From: Bathynomus jamesi
Taxonomy: Eukaryota; Arthropoda; Malacostraca; Isopoda; Cirolanidae
Direction of reading: 5' to 3'
Assembly: GCA_023014485.1 (NCBI GenBank)
Contig: JAJOZX010008796.1
Coordinates: 103,794-167,793, forward strand
Length of the DNA stretch: 64,000 bases
A program made the position numbers and the translations under genes. The notes below the pieces were generated by a model. That model saw only the letters and a list, made by a program, of their open reading frames with translations. It ran no database searches and had not been told where the DNA came from. Shown piece by piece: positions 37,977 to 48,383 of this stretch; positions within the stretch are counted from its first letter, which is position 1, and every line of letters starts with the position of its first letter.

Positions 37977-38267
37977 TTACATTTCTATGGTAGTCCCCTG
38001 CGTCGGGTTGTAAGGAGCGTCACTGCAAATATCTTCAACGGTTTGCGTTGGAAATAATTCGCCACGCTCAATCGCATTGAAAAGACTAATTGCGGTTAAT
38101 GCTGCAGTATCACTTTCTTCATACAATTCCGGGGAGACGTACAGGTCCATGGTGGAGGATGTGTGACATTGCTGACTGTTCAGTATATCCCCCATATTCC
38201 GAGATTCTTCAAAAGATTGTATAACACGTGTCAAATCCTCATCGGACCTTAAAGGAATAATGTTCAT
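37977..38267 (-). CDS. Small acidic protein, repeat copy 2 (fused form)
   Basis: 96 residues: MNIIPLRSDEDLTRVIQSFE, SQQCHTSST, then MDLYVSPELYEESDTAALTA through ELFPTQTVEDICSDAPYNPT to TTIEM and TAA. The second half is a close copy of the 57-residue ORF at 38663. The stop is the TAA inside ATGTAAGTGT, which also looks like a splice donor (GTAAGT), so the true end may be spliced. Acidic, no signal peptide or membrane segment, no family recognised. It sits in a tandem duplication of about 515 bp. Confidence 0.5.
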   Translation of the reverse strand: MNIIPLRSDEDLTRVIQSFEESRNMGDILNSQQCHTSSTMDLYVSPELYEESDTAALTAISLFNAIERGELFPTQTVEDICSDAPYNPTQGTTIEM

Positions 38268-38489
38268 TCTTTTAAAACATATACAGATATACAGACAGAT
38301 CCCCATTATGTGAAGATATCTTTGGTTCGAGGAATAACATTCATTGCCATAAAAAAAATTCGATTTTAGCATAATGGGGATAAGAGGTAAAACCAAATAA
38401 CATTGATTGACATAAATTTTTTTTGGCTAGTATCTATTTGACGAGATACTACAACCCATCCATATATATATAAATCGAATTATAGACAC

Positions 38490-38663
38490 TTACATTTCTA
38501 TGGTAGTCCCTTGCGTCGGATTGTAAGGAGCGTCACTGCAAATATCTTCTACAGTTTGCGTTGGGAATAATTCATCACGGTCAATCGCATTAAAAAGACT
38601 AATTGTCGTTAATGCTGCAGCGTCACTTTCTTCATACAAGTCTGGGGAGACGTAAAGGTCCAT
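38490..38663 (-). CDS. Small acidic protein, repeat copy 1 (promoter-proximal)
   Basis: 57 residues, MDLYVSPDLYEESDAAALTT.. to TTIEM, ending at the same ATGTAAGTGT stop/donor-like site. A TATA box (CATATAAAAGG on the minus strand, 38731-38740) lies about 70 bases upstream, with a CCGCCC GC-rich word further up, so this copy has the best promoter context. Function unknown; it may be an accessory gene of the Polinton or a host exon duplicated beside it. Confidence 0.5.
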   Translation of the reverse strand: MDLYVSPDLYEESDAAALTTISLFNAIDRDELFPTQTVEDICSDAPYNPTQGTTIEM

Positions 38664-38730
38664 GGTGGAGGGAATGATTATTCACTGACGCGAAAATAGC
38701 TACTGTTACTCCCAACTGAAAAATAGCCCC

Positions 38731-38740
38731 TTTTATATGC
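38731..38740 (-). promoter_or_regulatory. TATA box of the small acidic gene
   Basis: GCATATAAAAGG on the minus strand. An AACAGTAG word about 33 bases further on could be the start site, and the ATG at 38663 follows about 40 bases later. Confidence 0.5.
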
Positions 38741-38945
38741 GCAATCGCCAAGCTCCGCCCCAAAAGACCAGATGTTCGTAGTGATTGGCTGCCGGTGTAG
38801 CTGGGTGGAGCTATGACGTGTACCAATCCGCTATAACGGGACCGGACGAGTAACATATATAAAATCGTGTTTCTTGTGAATAAATTATAGACACTTACAT
38901 TTCTATGGTAGTCCCTTATATTATATTTTTACTTACAAGTTATTT

Positions 38946-39557
38946 CCAATTCGGCGAGAAATTACACTAGGGTAAAACGAAAACTATTTGGTGTTTCTTA
39001 TAGAACTTTTGATGCTGATTCAGGTTTCAGAATTTTCTATAGCCCATAGTTTTCGAGAAAGAATCATAATAATCGTGTATATTTGTCAACCCTTATATAT
39101 ATAAACACAGATGGAGTCGATGTAGACAATGCAGGTCCTAATTATCTCGAAGAAATAGTGAGCAATCCACGAGATGTAATTCTGAGTCCACGTTAAACTG
39201 TGAGTCTAAGGCGGGGTGAAAACCTTTCCAATTCGGCGAGAAATTACACTAGGGTACAACGAAAACTATTTGGTGTTTCTTATAGAACTTTTGATGCTGA
39301 TTCAGGTTTCAGAATTTTCTATAGCCCATAGTTTTCGAGAAAGAATCATAATAATCGTGTATATTTGTCAACCCTTATACATATAAACACAGATGGAGTC
39401 GATGTAGACAATGCATGTCCTAATTATCTCGAAGAAATAGTGAGCAATCGACGAGATGTAATTCTGAGTCCACGTTAAACTGTGGGTCTAAGGCGGGGTG
39501 AAAACCTTTCCAATTCGGCGAGAAATTACACTTGGGTACAACGAAAACTATTTGGTG
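38946..39557. repeat. 282-bp tandem repeat, about 2.2 copies
   Basis: Units begin CCAATTCGGCGAGAAATTAC at 38946, 39228 and 39510 (exactly 282 bp apart) and are almost identical. No ORF; the units carry AAAACTATTTGGTG at their starts and an ATATAAACACAGATGGAG word. The third copy breaks off at the 26-bp inverted repeat that opens the next array. Confidence 0.95.
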
Positions 39558-39956
39558 AATTTATGAAACAATTCATTTAAAAGACTGTATATATATAATT
39601 ATAGTAAACTTAGGTCAAGATAAACTAGTTATCCATAAAAACCTAATTGGTTTTCTATAATTCTGTTTTCTATGGTTGGCTGAATAGGCTAACTACGTTA
39701 TTTGTTTCGTCGGATTGTGTTTTGGTTAATTTCAAGTTTAATGAAGTTCAAGTTAATGCTATATTTGCTTCTAATCGTTAAACACTATATACATCTATTG
39801 TAAAACACTATATACATCTATACATCTATAGTGAAACACTATATATATCTATTTATCTATCTTAAAAAATTATAAAATATTTATCGTTTAATTTTGCTCA
39901 TGTTGTTTGGAAAGTTTAAAACATTCAAACTTGTTTTAAATAAAGAAAAAATTAAT

Positions 39957-40013
<57 letters not shown>

Positions 40014-40418
40014 CATATACATATCACAAGATGTTTAAAAGACTGTATATATATAATTATAGTAAACTTAGGTCAAGATAAACTAGTTATCCATAAAAAC
40101 CTAATTGGTTTTCTATAATTCTGTTTTCTATGGTTGGCTGAATAGGCTAACTACGTTATTTGTTTCGTCGGATTGTGTTTTGGTTAATTTCAAGTTTAAT
40201 GAAGTTCAAGTTAATGCTATATTTGCTTCTAATCGTTAAACACTATATACATCTATTGTAAAACACTATATACATCTATACATCTATAGTGAAACACTAT
40301 ATATATCTATTTATCTATCTTAAAAAATTATAAAATATTTATCGTTTAATTTTGCTCATGTTGTTTGGAAAGTTTAAAACATTCAAACTTGTTTTAAATA
40401 AAGAAAAAATATATAATA

Positions 40419-40469
<51 letters not shown>

Positions 40470-40850
40470 AAGATGTTTAAAAGACTGTATATATATAATT
40501 ATAGTAAACTTAGGTCAAGATAAACTAGTTATCCATAAAAACCAAATTGGTTTTCTATAATTCTGTTTTCTATGGTTGGCTGAATAGGCTAACTACGTTA
40601 TTTGTTTCGTCGGATTGTGTTTTGGCTAATTTCAAGTTTAATGAAGTTCAAGTTAATGCTATATTTGCTTCTAATCGTTAAACACTATATACATCTATTG
40701 TAAAACACTATATACATCTATACATCTATAGTGAAACACTATAAATATCTATTTATCTATCTTAAAAAATTATAAAATATTTATCGTTTAATTTTGCTCA
40801 TGTTGTTTGGAAAGTTTAAAACATTCAAACTTGTTTTAAATAAAGAAAAA

Positions 40851-40913
<63 letters not shown>

Positions 40914-41301
40914 CATATCACAAGATGTTTAAAAGACTGTATATATATAATTATAGTAAACTTAGGTCAAGATAAACTAGTTATCCATAAAAACCTAATT
41001 GGTTTTCTATAATTCTGTTTTCTATGGTTGGCTGAATAGGCTAACTACGTTATTTGTTTCGTCGGATTGTGTTTTGGTTAATTTCAAGTTTAATGAAGTT
41101 CAAGTTAATGCTATATTTGCTTCTAATCGTTAAACACTATATACATCTATTGTAAAACACTATATACATCTATACATCTATAGTGAAACACTATATATAT
41201 CTATTTATCTATCTTAAAAAATTATAAAATATTTATCGTTTAATTTTGCTCATGTTGTTTGGAAAGTTTAAAACATTCAAACTTGTTTTAAATAAAGAAA
41301 A

Positions 41302-41353
<52 letters not shown>

Positions 41354-41740
41354 TATCACAAGATGTTTAAAAGACTGTATATATATAATTATAGTAAACT
41401 TAGGTCAAGATAAACTAGTTATCCATAAAAACCAAATTGGTTTTCTATAATTCTGTTTTCTATGGTTGGCTGAATAGGCTAACTACGTTATTTGTTTCGT
41501 CGGATTGTGTTTTGGCTAATTTCAAGTTTAATGAAGTTCAAGTTAATGCTATATTTGCTTCTAATCGTTAAACACTATATACATCTATTGTAAAACACTA
41601 TATACATCTATACATCTATAGTGAAACACTATAAATATCTATTTATCTATCTTAAAAAATTATAAAATATTTATCGTTTAATTTTGCTCATGTTGTTTGG
41701 AAAGTTTAAAACATTCAAACTTGTTTTAAATAAAGAAAAA

Positions 41741-41807
<67 letters not shown>

Positions 41808-42007
41808 CATATCACAAGATGTTTAAAAGACTGTATATATATAATTATAGTAAACTTAGGTCAAGATAAACTAGTTATCCATAAAAACCTAATTGGTTTT
41901 CTATAATTCTGTTTTCTATGGTTGGCTGAATAGGCTAACTACGTTATTTGTTTCGTCGGATTGTGTTTTGGTTAATTTCAACTTTTAAATGAATTGTTTC
42001 ATAAATT
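39558..42007. repeat. ~450-bp tandem repeat (six starts) bounded by 26-bp inverted repeats
   Basis: Unit starts (AAGACTGTATATATATAATT) at 39581, 40039, 40481, 40933, 41381 and 41827; spacing 442-458 bp, varying in the internal TA microsatellite. Two unit types alternate: one has ACCTAATTGG and TTTTGGTTAAT, the other ACCAAATTGG and TTTTGGCTAAT plus ATAAATATCT. A perfect 26-bp inverted repeat (positions 39558-39583 and 41982-42007) encloses the array. Confidence 0.93.
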
Positions 42008-42159
42008 TTCGTTATTCGTGACTTAAATATTTATAATAAAAATTAAGTGTGTAAAATTATTTATTTAATAAACAGAATTTAATTGGATTAAATACCGTCA
42101 TATATATTGTGGTAGACTATTTAAATGGATGATTAATATATGGTTTTCTGGGACACATG

Positions 42160-42200
42160 GCGCTATCTGGCAACTGAATACATTGCGCTATCTGGCAACT
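42160..42200 (+). promoter_or_regulatory. Paired upstream elements GCGCTATCTGGCAACT
   Basis: The 16-bp word occurs at 42160-42175 and 42185-42200, 25 bp apart (about two and a half helix turns), 18 bp upstream of the TATA box. The spacing and place suggest activator sites; the binding factor is unknown. Confidence 0.4.
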
Positions 42201-42217
42201 CAGCCAGAATAGAGGTT

Positions 42218-42252
42218 TATAAAAGACCGAGAGACGACTGACGGAGTCATTC
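42218..42252 (+). promoter_or_regulatory. Core promoter: TATA box plus initiator
   Basis: TATAAAAG starts at 42218 and an arthropod-type initiator TCATTC has its A at 42249, exactly 31 bases on, the standard TATA-to-start distance. It points rightward into the hairpins, the 395-bp repeats and eventually the CR1-like LINE. Confidence 0.55.
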
Positions 42253-42254
42253 AA

Positions 42255-42290
42255 GCTCGGCTCCCAGCCGAGCAAGGACCTCTGGTCCTT
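42255..42290 (+). other. Two back-to-back perfect hairpins
   Basis: GCTCGGCT-CCC-AGCCGAGC (42255-42273) is followed with no gap by AAGGACC-TCT-GGTCCTT (42274-42290). Each has a three-base loop. They begin six bases after the predicted start site, so they would cap the RNA 5' end. Confidence 0.9.
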
Positions 42291-42349
42291 CTCTTTCTGG
42301 CCCTTTGGGAAAACCCCTTAGAAGTTAGAGGCCTCTTAGGTTAGGAAAA

Positions 42350-43260
42350 CGAAAATAACTTGGGGGAGAACTCCGCCTCCAAGTTGCGTGCCTTGCAATC
42401 AAAGGCCACTACTCTTTTTCTCTCTCTCCTTCAGGTGTCTCTCTCTCTCCTTCAGGTGTCTCTCTCTCTCTCCTTCAGGTGTCTCTCTCTCCTTCAGGTG
42501 TACCCCTCCACCCTTGGCTCAGCCAACTGGCTGATTAGGAGCCTATAAAACAACGCCTACTCGGCTGAAGTCTTAATATGCACTTGGCTCCTGCCAGGTG
42601 AACACCTCTCCTCCTTTCTCTCCTCTTTTCTCTGGCCCTTTGGGGGGAATAGCTTGGGGGAGAACTCCGCCTCCAAGTTGCATGCCCCTTGCAACCTAGG
42701 TTGGCAACAAAGCCCAGTACTCTTTTTTTTTCTTTTTTTTTTTCTTTTTTCTTGCAACACCCCCACCCCCTTTGCAACATTACGTAATCACTTGCAACAT
42801 TCTTGCACACTCCCCTTTTGCGGCTATACTACTAGCAATCAAAGGCCACTAATCTTTTTCTCTCTTCTCCTTCAGGTGTCTCTCTCTCCTTCAGGTGTAC
42901 CCCTCCCCCTTGGCTCAGCCAACTGGCTGATTAGGAGCCTATAAAACAACGCCTACTCGGCTGAAGTCTTAATATGCACTTGGCTCCTGCCAGGTGAACA
43001 CCTCTCCTCCTTTCTCTCCTCTTTTCTCTCTGGCCCTTTGGGGGGAATAGCTTGGGGGAGAACTCCGCCTCCAAGTTGCATGCCCCTTGCAACCTAGGTT
43101 GGCAACAAAGGCCAGTACTCTTTTTTTCTTTTTTTTTCTTTTGTATTTTTTTTATTTTTTGCAACACCCCCCCCACCCCCCTTTGCAACACCCCCACCCC
43201 CTTTGCAACATTACGTAATCACTTGCAACATTCTTGCACTCTCCCTTTTGCGGCTATACT
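42350..43260 (+). repeat. 395-bp tandem repeat with TATA-like and hairpin motifs
   Basis: GGCTCAGCCAACTGGCTGAT then AGCCTATAAAAC recurs at about 42517 and 42914, and CTTGGGGGAGAACTCCGCCT recurs at about 42360, 42652 and 43048. The latter folds as ACTTGGGGG/CCTCCAAGT in the first copy. Each unit also holds TC-rich and T-rich stretches. Around 2.3 copies; no coding sequence. Confidence 0.85.
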
Positions 43261-43261
43261 A

Positions 43262-43471
43262 CTTATCTCTACTCGTTATATAGAGGGAGTCCCATAATTC
43301 CCATCTTATTCTCTATCTCTCTCTACTCATTATATACAGGGAGTCTCATAAATCCGATCTTGTTCTCTATCTCTCTCTATTCGTCATATAGAGGGAGTCC
43401 CATAAGTCCGATTTTGTTCCCTATCTATCTCTACACGTTTTATACAGGGAGTCCCATACGTCCCATCTTAT

Positions 43472-43520
<49 letters not shown>
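43262..43520. repeat. Short block of the GGGAGTCCCATAAG minisatellite
   Basis: Five units of the same approximately 54-bp minisatellite that fills 47-64 kb, ending in a (TC)n run that abuts the LINE esterase remnant. Confidence 0.9.
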
Positions 43521-43523
<3 letters not shown>

Positions 43524-43676
43524 GCATTTTCGGGTAGGTGGGACCTTTACCAGAGGGATGGTGTCCACCTAAATAACAAGGGTAAAGGTGTGCTAGGCGC
43601 GCTGCTCGACCGGCACCTATACAGAATGGTGAGGTCGAGTCCGGGGAGAGATTGGGCCCCCACCGGGGAGAGATGA
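43521..43676 (+). pseudogene. Esterase (SGNH) C-terminal remnant of CR1-like LINE ORF1
   Basis: Frame from 43539 reads WDLYQRDGVHLNNKGKGVLG, ALLDRHLY and stops at 43674-43676. DGVHLN carries the Asp-x-x-His pair of SGNH/GDSL hydrolases, and CR1/L2-group LINEs are known to carry an esterase domain in ORF1. Everything before it is replaced by minisatellite DNA. The fragment lies about 170 bases upstream of the endonuclease frame. Confidence 0.6.
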
Positions 43677-43841
43677 GGATGAGCCGGTGGCGGACGTACC
43701 TTCAACTGAAGAGTGCGTCGAAGTACAGGTGGGTGACCCTCCTCCTACGTTGGAGAGGGCTCAGTCTCCTGCGGAAGTTGCCACCTCGTTAGTGAGGGGC
43801 TCTTCAACTCCCGACAGCCCTGGCTGTTCGGGAAACGGGTC

Positions 43842-46620
43842 GTGCTAGGGGGCGGTCAGAATAGGGAAGGCTCCCTCCGTGCAAAGCTTTTTAATGCTAG
43901 GTCAATTAGGAACAAGTTCCGCGAGCTACGGGCGCTCTTAGCATCAGAATACCAGGATATCGTTGCTATAACCGAGTCCTGGATTCATACTGATCGTAGG
44001 GACTACGTTGGGGAGTTCGAAATTCCCGGGTATAGAATGTTTCGCAAAGACCGCACCCGTGGGGAGGGGGGTGGGGTACTAATATACGTCAGAGACACGT
44101 TGAGTCCGGTTGACTGCCAGTTCCGGTCGGAACGGGAGCTGCTTGGCGTCGATCTGAACGTGAGAGGGACGAACTATAGGTTAATCTTGGTGTACAGACC
44201 TCCGCATCTCCTCCTCGAGGAGGATACAACCCTGTACACCGAACTCAGTAGCCAGCTAGGGGATAGGGTGTGTAGTTTTAGGAGACTTCAACTGTCGCGG
44301 CATAAAGTGGGAAAACAGGACTGCCGATGCTGAAGGGAGGAGGCTAGTTGACTTTGCTGATGAGAACTTCCTCACTCAGTGAGTCAACGAGCCTACACGA
44401 GGCGAAAGCGTTCTAGACTTAGTGTTCACGACCGAAGACAACCTCGTCACTGGCCTCACCGTTGACGAATCGTTGGGCGGGAGTGATCACAGTCTTATTA
44501 GGTTCCGTGTGTGCGTCCCTCGGGTGAAGCGTAGTAACTCGAGAGGCAGTAAGCTCGATCTCCAGCGGGCGAACTTTGTTAGCCTCAGGGATAGCGTAGG
44601 AGATATGGGGTTAGAGGTCGGCGGCGATGTTGAGGGAGTGTGGAGTGCATTCCGGGACGAGTTTATGGTGCTGCAGTCTGCTGCCATACCCTCAAAACCG
44701 GTCACCCCTGCTTCAACGCAGCCTAAGTGGTTCAATCGTGACATCGCTTCGGCTATTCGATATAGGAAAGTAGCGTATAGGAGGGCGAAGGCCAATCGTT
44801 CCCATGAGAACACTTTAGCGCATGTCCGCCTGTGTAGGGAAGTGAAGGCGAAGGTTAGGCTAGCGAAACGTAACGAACAACTACGGGTGGCAAGCCTCTG
44901 CAAGGGGAACCCTAAGAAGTTCTTCAGTTATGTTAATAGTAGAAAGCCCATTAGAAGCATGATAGGTCCGTTAAAGGACGGAAGCGGCGTTCTGCGGACC
45001 TCGGACGCGGACATCGCCAATGTGCTTAATGAGTACTTTGCGGGAGTGTTCACCAGGGAGGACACCCGCATCATCCCCTAGCCAGGTGTGAGGCACGAAG
45101 GTGCTGGCCTGGATAATGTTCGATGTACCGCGACAGTCGTTGCCGATAGAATAGACAAACTGAGCGCGTTTAAGGCTCCTGGGCCAGACCAGTTTCTCCC
45201 CAGAGTTTTGCGAGAAGTGCGCGACCAGGTGGCTCCCCACCTGGCTACAGTCTTCAACAAATCGTTGGAGATGGGTCAGGTGCCTGGTGACTGGAGGGAA
45301 GCCAACGTGACCCCTATCTTTAAGAAAGGGGATCACGAAAGTCCAGGGAACTATTGTCCCATTAGTCTCACTTCAGTTGTAGGTAAATTATTAGAGGGGA
45401 TAATAGCGGATAGGATCGTTGACCATTTGGATTCCTACAAGCTGCTTGGGGACACCCAACATGGGTTTAGACGGCATAGGTCGTGTCTCACGAACTTGCT
45501 CGAGTTTTTCCACGTCATGTTGAGTGAGTACGATAAGAGTAGGGCGATTGATATACTTTATCTCGACTTTCAGAAAGCCTTTGATAAGGTACCTCACCGC
45601 CGGCTAATGGCGAAAGTGCGCGCGCTGGGTATCGGTGGGGAAATAGGTAGGTGGATTGAAAACTGGCTGAAGAATAGGCGGCAGAGGGTTGTAATTAAAG
45701 GTGCTAGTTCGGGTTGGGCCTCGGTCACTAGTGGGGTTCCTCAGGGTTCCGTTTTGGGGCCGCCGTTGTTTATCATTTACATAAATGATATCGACGGTGG
45801 CATCGTCAGTCGGATCGCCAAATTCGCTGATGACACCAAGCTTGGGGCCAATGTTGGGACGCCCGAAGCGATCGAGGAACTGCGTGCGGACCTAGGTAGG
45901 ATAGGAGAGTGGTCCGAAAAATGGCAAATGCCGTTTAACTTGGGTAAATGCAAAGTGATGCACATTGGCTACGCCAATCCCAAGTCGGACTACTCGATGT
46001 TGGGTAGTAATATCGAGGTGACTGATTTAGAAAAGGACTTGGGTGTGTTAATTAGCAGCGACCTTAAGTTTACGAAACAGTGTGTAGAGGTGGAAAAGGA
46101 AGCCCAGAAACTATTGGGTTATATCAGGAGGCAATTTCAGTTTCGGAACAAGGAGATTGTGCTCTCACTGTACAATTCCCTTGTTCGGCCGCACCTGGAG
46201 TATGCTGTGCAGTTCTGGTCGCCCACCCTCAGGAAAGATATTGAGAGGCTGGAGCGAGTGCAGGCGAGGGCCACAAAGTTAATCCCTTCCGTTAGGCATA
46301 TGAGCTACAATCGACGGTTACGCGCCCTGAACTTGTTTTCGCTTGAAACTCGGAGGCTGCGCGGTCAACTGATCGAGGTTTTCAAGCTCTTACGCGGGTT
46401 CAACGATGTCGATTTTAGAAGTATGTTTAGTTTAAATGATAACCCAACTCGCAACAATGGTTGGAAGTTGGATTTGAAACGGTTTAGGACTAGTATGTGT
46501 GGGAATTACTTTACGTAAAAGAACTGTGACACATGGAACAGGTTACCTTCGGAAGTTGTGAACAGTTCCTCTGTGGATCAGTTCAAGAAAAGGGTAGACG
46601 AAATCTTGCACACTATTTGA
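43842..46620 (+). pseudogene. CR1-like LINE ORF2 (endonuclease + RT), broken
   Basis: EEP endonuclease: FNARSIRNKF, ITESWI, LVYRPP, then after a frame shift near 44275 LGDFN-like sequence, DLVFTTEDN and GGSDHSLIRF with the catalytic His. A linker follows to a TAG at 45079-45081. RT from 45088: APGPDQFLPRVLREV, NYCPISLTSVVGKLLE, DFQKAFDKVPHRR, GVPQGSVLGPPLF and FADDTKLG near 45825. The RT part is open for 476 codons, to a TAA at 46516-46518; in the same frame the usual end WNRLPSEVV..FKKRVDEILHTI continues to 46620, so that stop is premature. No copy of this protein could be complete. It is related to the copy at 1-1521. Confidence 0.9.
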
Positions 46621-46625
46621 GTGTG

Positions 46626-47119
46626 TAAAGACATTTAGGACCTCAGTCTGCGGAAATTTCTTTTCCTATAAAATAGTTAATATCTGGAACCAACTTCCCT
46701 CAGAGGTTGTTTCCAGTCAAAGTGTAAATCTGTTTAAAAATAGGCTAGACAAAGTACTGAACACACTCATAGTTTAAGATTAAAACCTCAGAAAACTCTG
46801 CAGGAGTTCGCTTGCTCGGTGTCTCTGTGAGCAAGCTAAATATAGAGCTATTTATATATTCTCCACTTTCCTGTAAAATTTCCTTGGCTACTTTTCCAGG
46901 GTCAAGGTATTTTCTTCAACCTTTTTCCGTACCTGCCTCTGGCAGGGAGGGAGCGGAGGGTGGGGAGAGAGCCTTCTACTTTTCTATCCAGTTTTCTACT
47001 ACTGCTAGGATAGTTGAAAGAAAAATAAACTTTCACAAACTTTTCCCTGGCACCCGTTGCCATTGGTACCTCCTCGGTATGGGCCGCAAGGCCTTTTGAG
47101 GTCCTTCTTTTCCTTGTAA

Positions 47120-47125
<6 letters not shown>
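46626..47125 (+). mobile_element. Second, chimeric LINE 3' end
   Basis: Immediately after the LINE's own C-terminal codons, sequence equal to 1374-1845 begins (TTTAGGACCTCAGTCTGCGG, WNQLPSEVV tail and 3' UTR). The terminal coding part is thus present twice in a row from two subfamilies. It ends in the CTTGTAACTCTCTC junction to the minisatellite. Confidence 0.85.
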
Positions 47126-47154
<29 letters not shown>

Positions 47155-48383
47155 GTGTCCTCGTTATATACAGGGAGTCCCATAAGTCCGATCTTGTTCT
47201 CTATCTATCTCTACTCGTTATATACAGGGAGTCCCATAAGTCCCATCTTATTCTCTATCAATCTCTCCTCATTATATACAGGCAGTCCCATATGTCCGAT
47301 CTTGTTCTCTACCCCTCTCTACTCGTCATATACAGGGAGTCCCATAAGTCCGATCTTATTCTCTCTCTCTCCTAGTTATATACAGGGAGTTCCATAATTC
47401 CGATCTTACTCTCTCTCTCTCTCTCTCCTCATTATATACAGGGAGTCCCATAAGTCCGATCTTATTCTGTATCTCTCTCTCCTCGTTATATACAGGGAGT
47501 CCAATAAGTTCGATCGTATTCTCTTTCTCTCTCTCTCTCCCTCTCTCTCCCCTTGTTATAAACAGGGAGTCCCATAAGTCTGATGTTTTTCTCTCTCTAT
47601 CTTTCCTGGATATATACATGGAGTCCCATAAGTCCGATCTTATTCTCTCTCCTCTCTCTTTCTCTCTCTGTCCTCGTTATATACAGGGAGTCCCATAAGT
47701 CCGATCGTATTTTCTATCTCTGTCCTTGTATATAGAGGGAGTCCAATAAGTCCGAACTTCTCTCTCCGTCTCTCTCAATCTCTCCTCGTTATATACAGGG
47801 AGTCCCATACGTCCGATCGTATTTTCTCTCTCTCTCCTAGTTATATACAGGGAGTCCAATAATTCCGAACTTTTTCTCTCTCCGTCTTCCTTCGGTTATA
47901 TACAGGGAGTCCCATCAGTCCGACCTTATTTTCTCCGTCTCCCCTCCCTCGGTTATATACAGGGAGTCCAATAAGTCAGATCTTATTCTCTATCTCTCTC
48001 TCCTCATTATATGCAGGGAGTCCCATAAGTCAGATCATGTTCTCTATCTCTCTCTACTCGTTATATACATCGAGTCCCATAAGTCCGGACTTATTCTCTC
48101 TCTCTCCTGGTTATATACAGGGAGTTCCATAATTCCGATCTTATTCTCTCTCTCTCCTCATTATATACAGGGAGTCCCATAAGTTCGATCCTGTTCTCTA
48201 TCTATCTCTACTCGTTATATACAGCGAGTCCCATAAGTCCCATCTTATTCTCTATCTCTCTCTCCTCATTATATACAGGGAGTCCCATAAGTCCGATCTT
48301 ATTCTGTATCTCTCTCTCTCCTCGTTATATACAGGGAGTCCAATAAGTTCGATTGTATCTCTCTTTCTCTCTCTCTCTCTCCC
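47155..48383. repeat. GGGAGTCCCATAAG minisatellite, block 1
   Basis: Tandem units of about 50-54 bp: CTCGTTATATACAGGGAGTC then CCATAAGTCCGATCTTATTC and a TC-rich spacer of variable length. All units lie in the same orientation. The 54-bp form is a multiple of three, so long stop-free frames occur on both strands; they are not genes. Confidence 0.97.

Larger units (their letters stand above)
37643..38680 (-). repeat. Tandem duplication of about 515 bp carrying the small acidic gene
   Basis: TGTGACATTG..TGACTG starts at 37643 and again at 38162; the exon end ACATTTCTATGGTAGTCCC occurs at 37979, 38492 and once more at 38897. Spacings are about 513-519 bp. The copies are very similar, so the duplication is recent. 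Confidence 0.85.
30992..38700. mobile_element. Polinton/Maverick virus-like transposon, incomplete
   Basis: A gene block with the Polinton signature set: polymerase N-terminal region (minus), then rightward packaging ATPase, two small proteins, retroviral-type integrase, penton-like protein, a small basic protein, major capsid protein and adenain-type protease. Genes overlap by 1-16 bases or sit almost end to end, as in related viruses. The polymerase catalytic part and the terminal inverted repeats were not found, so the copy is truncated or rearranged on the left. Confidence 0.92.

Noticed and set aside
37977..38663. Rb-binding LxCxE motif in the acidic protein beside the Polinton
   Set aside because: The nearest string, DICSD, lacks the Leu and Glu positions, so no such motif is claimed.
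40794..41012. Open frame with an Ile-Tyr run in the 450-bp array
   Set aside because: The IYIYIY run is translated TA microsatellite, and the same frame recurs in a repeat copy at 41684.
42535..43197. Minus-strand Lys/Glu/Arg-rich frames
   Set aside because: They read T-rich and TC-rich parts of the 395-bp repeats; the two are copies of each other by repeat duplication.
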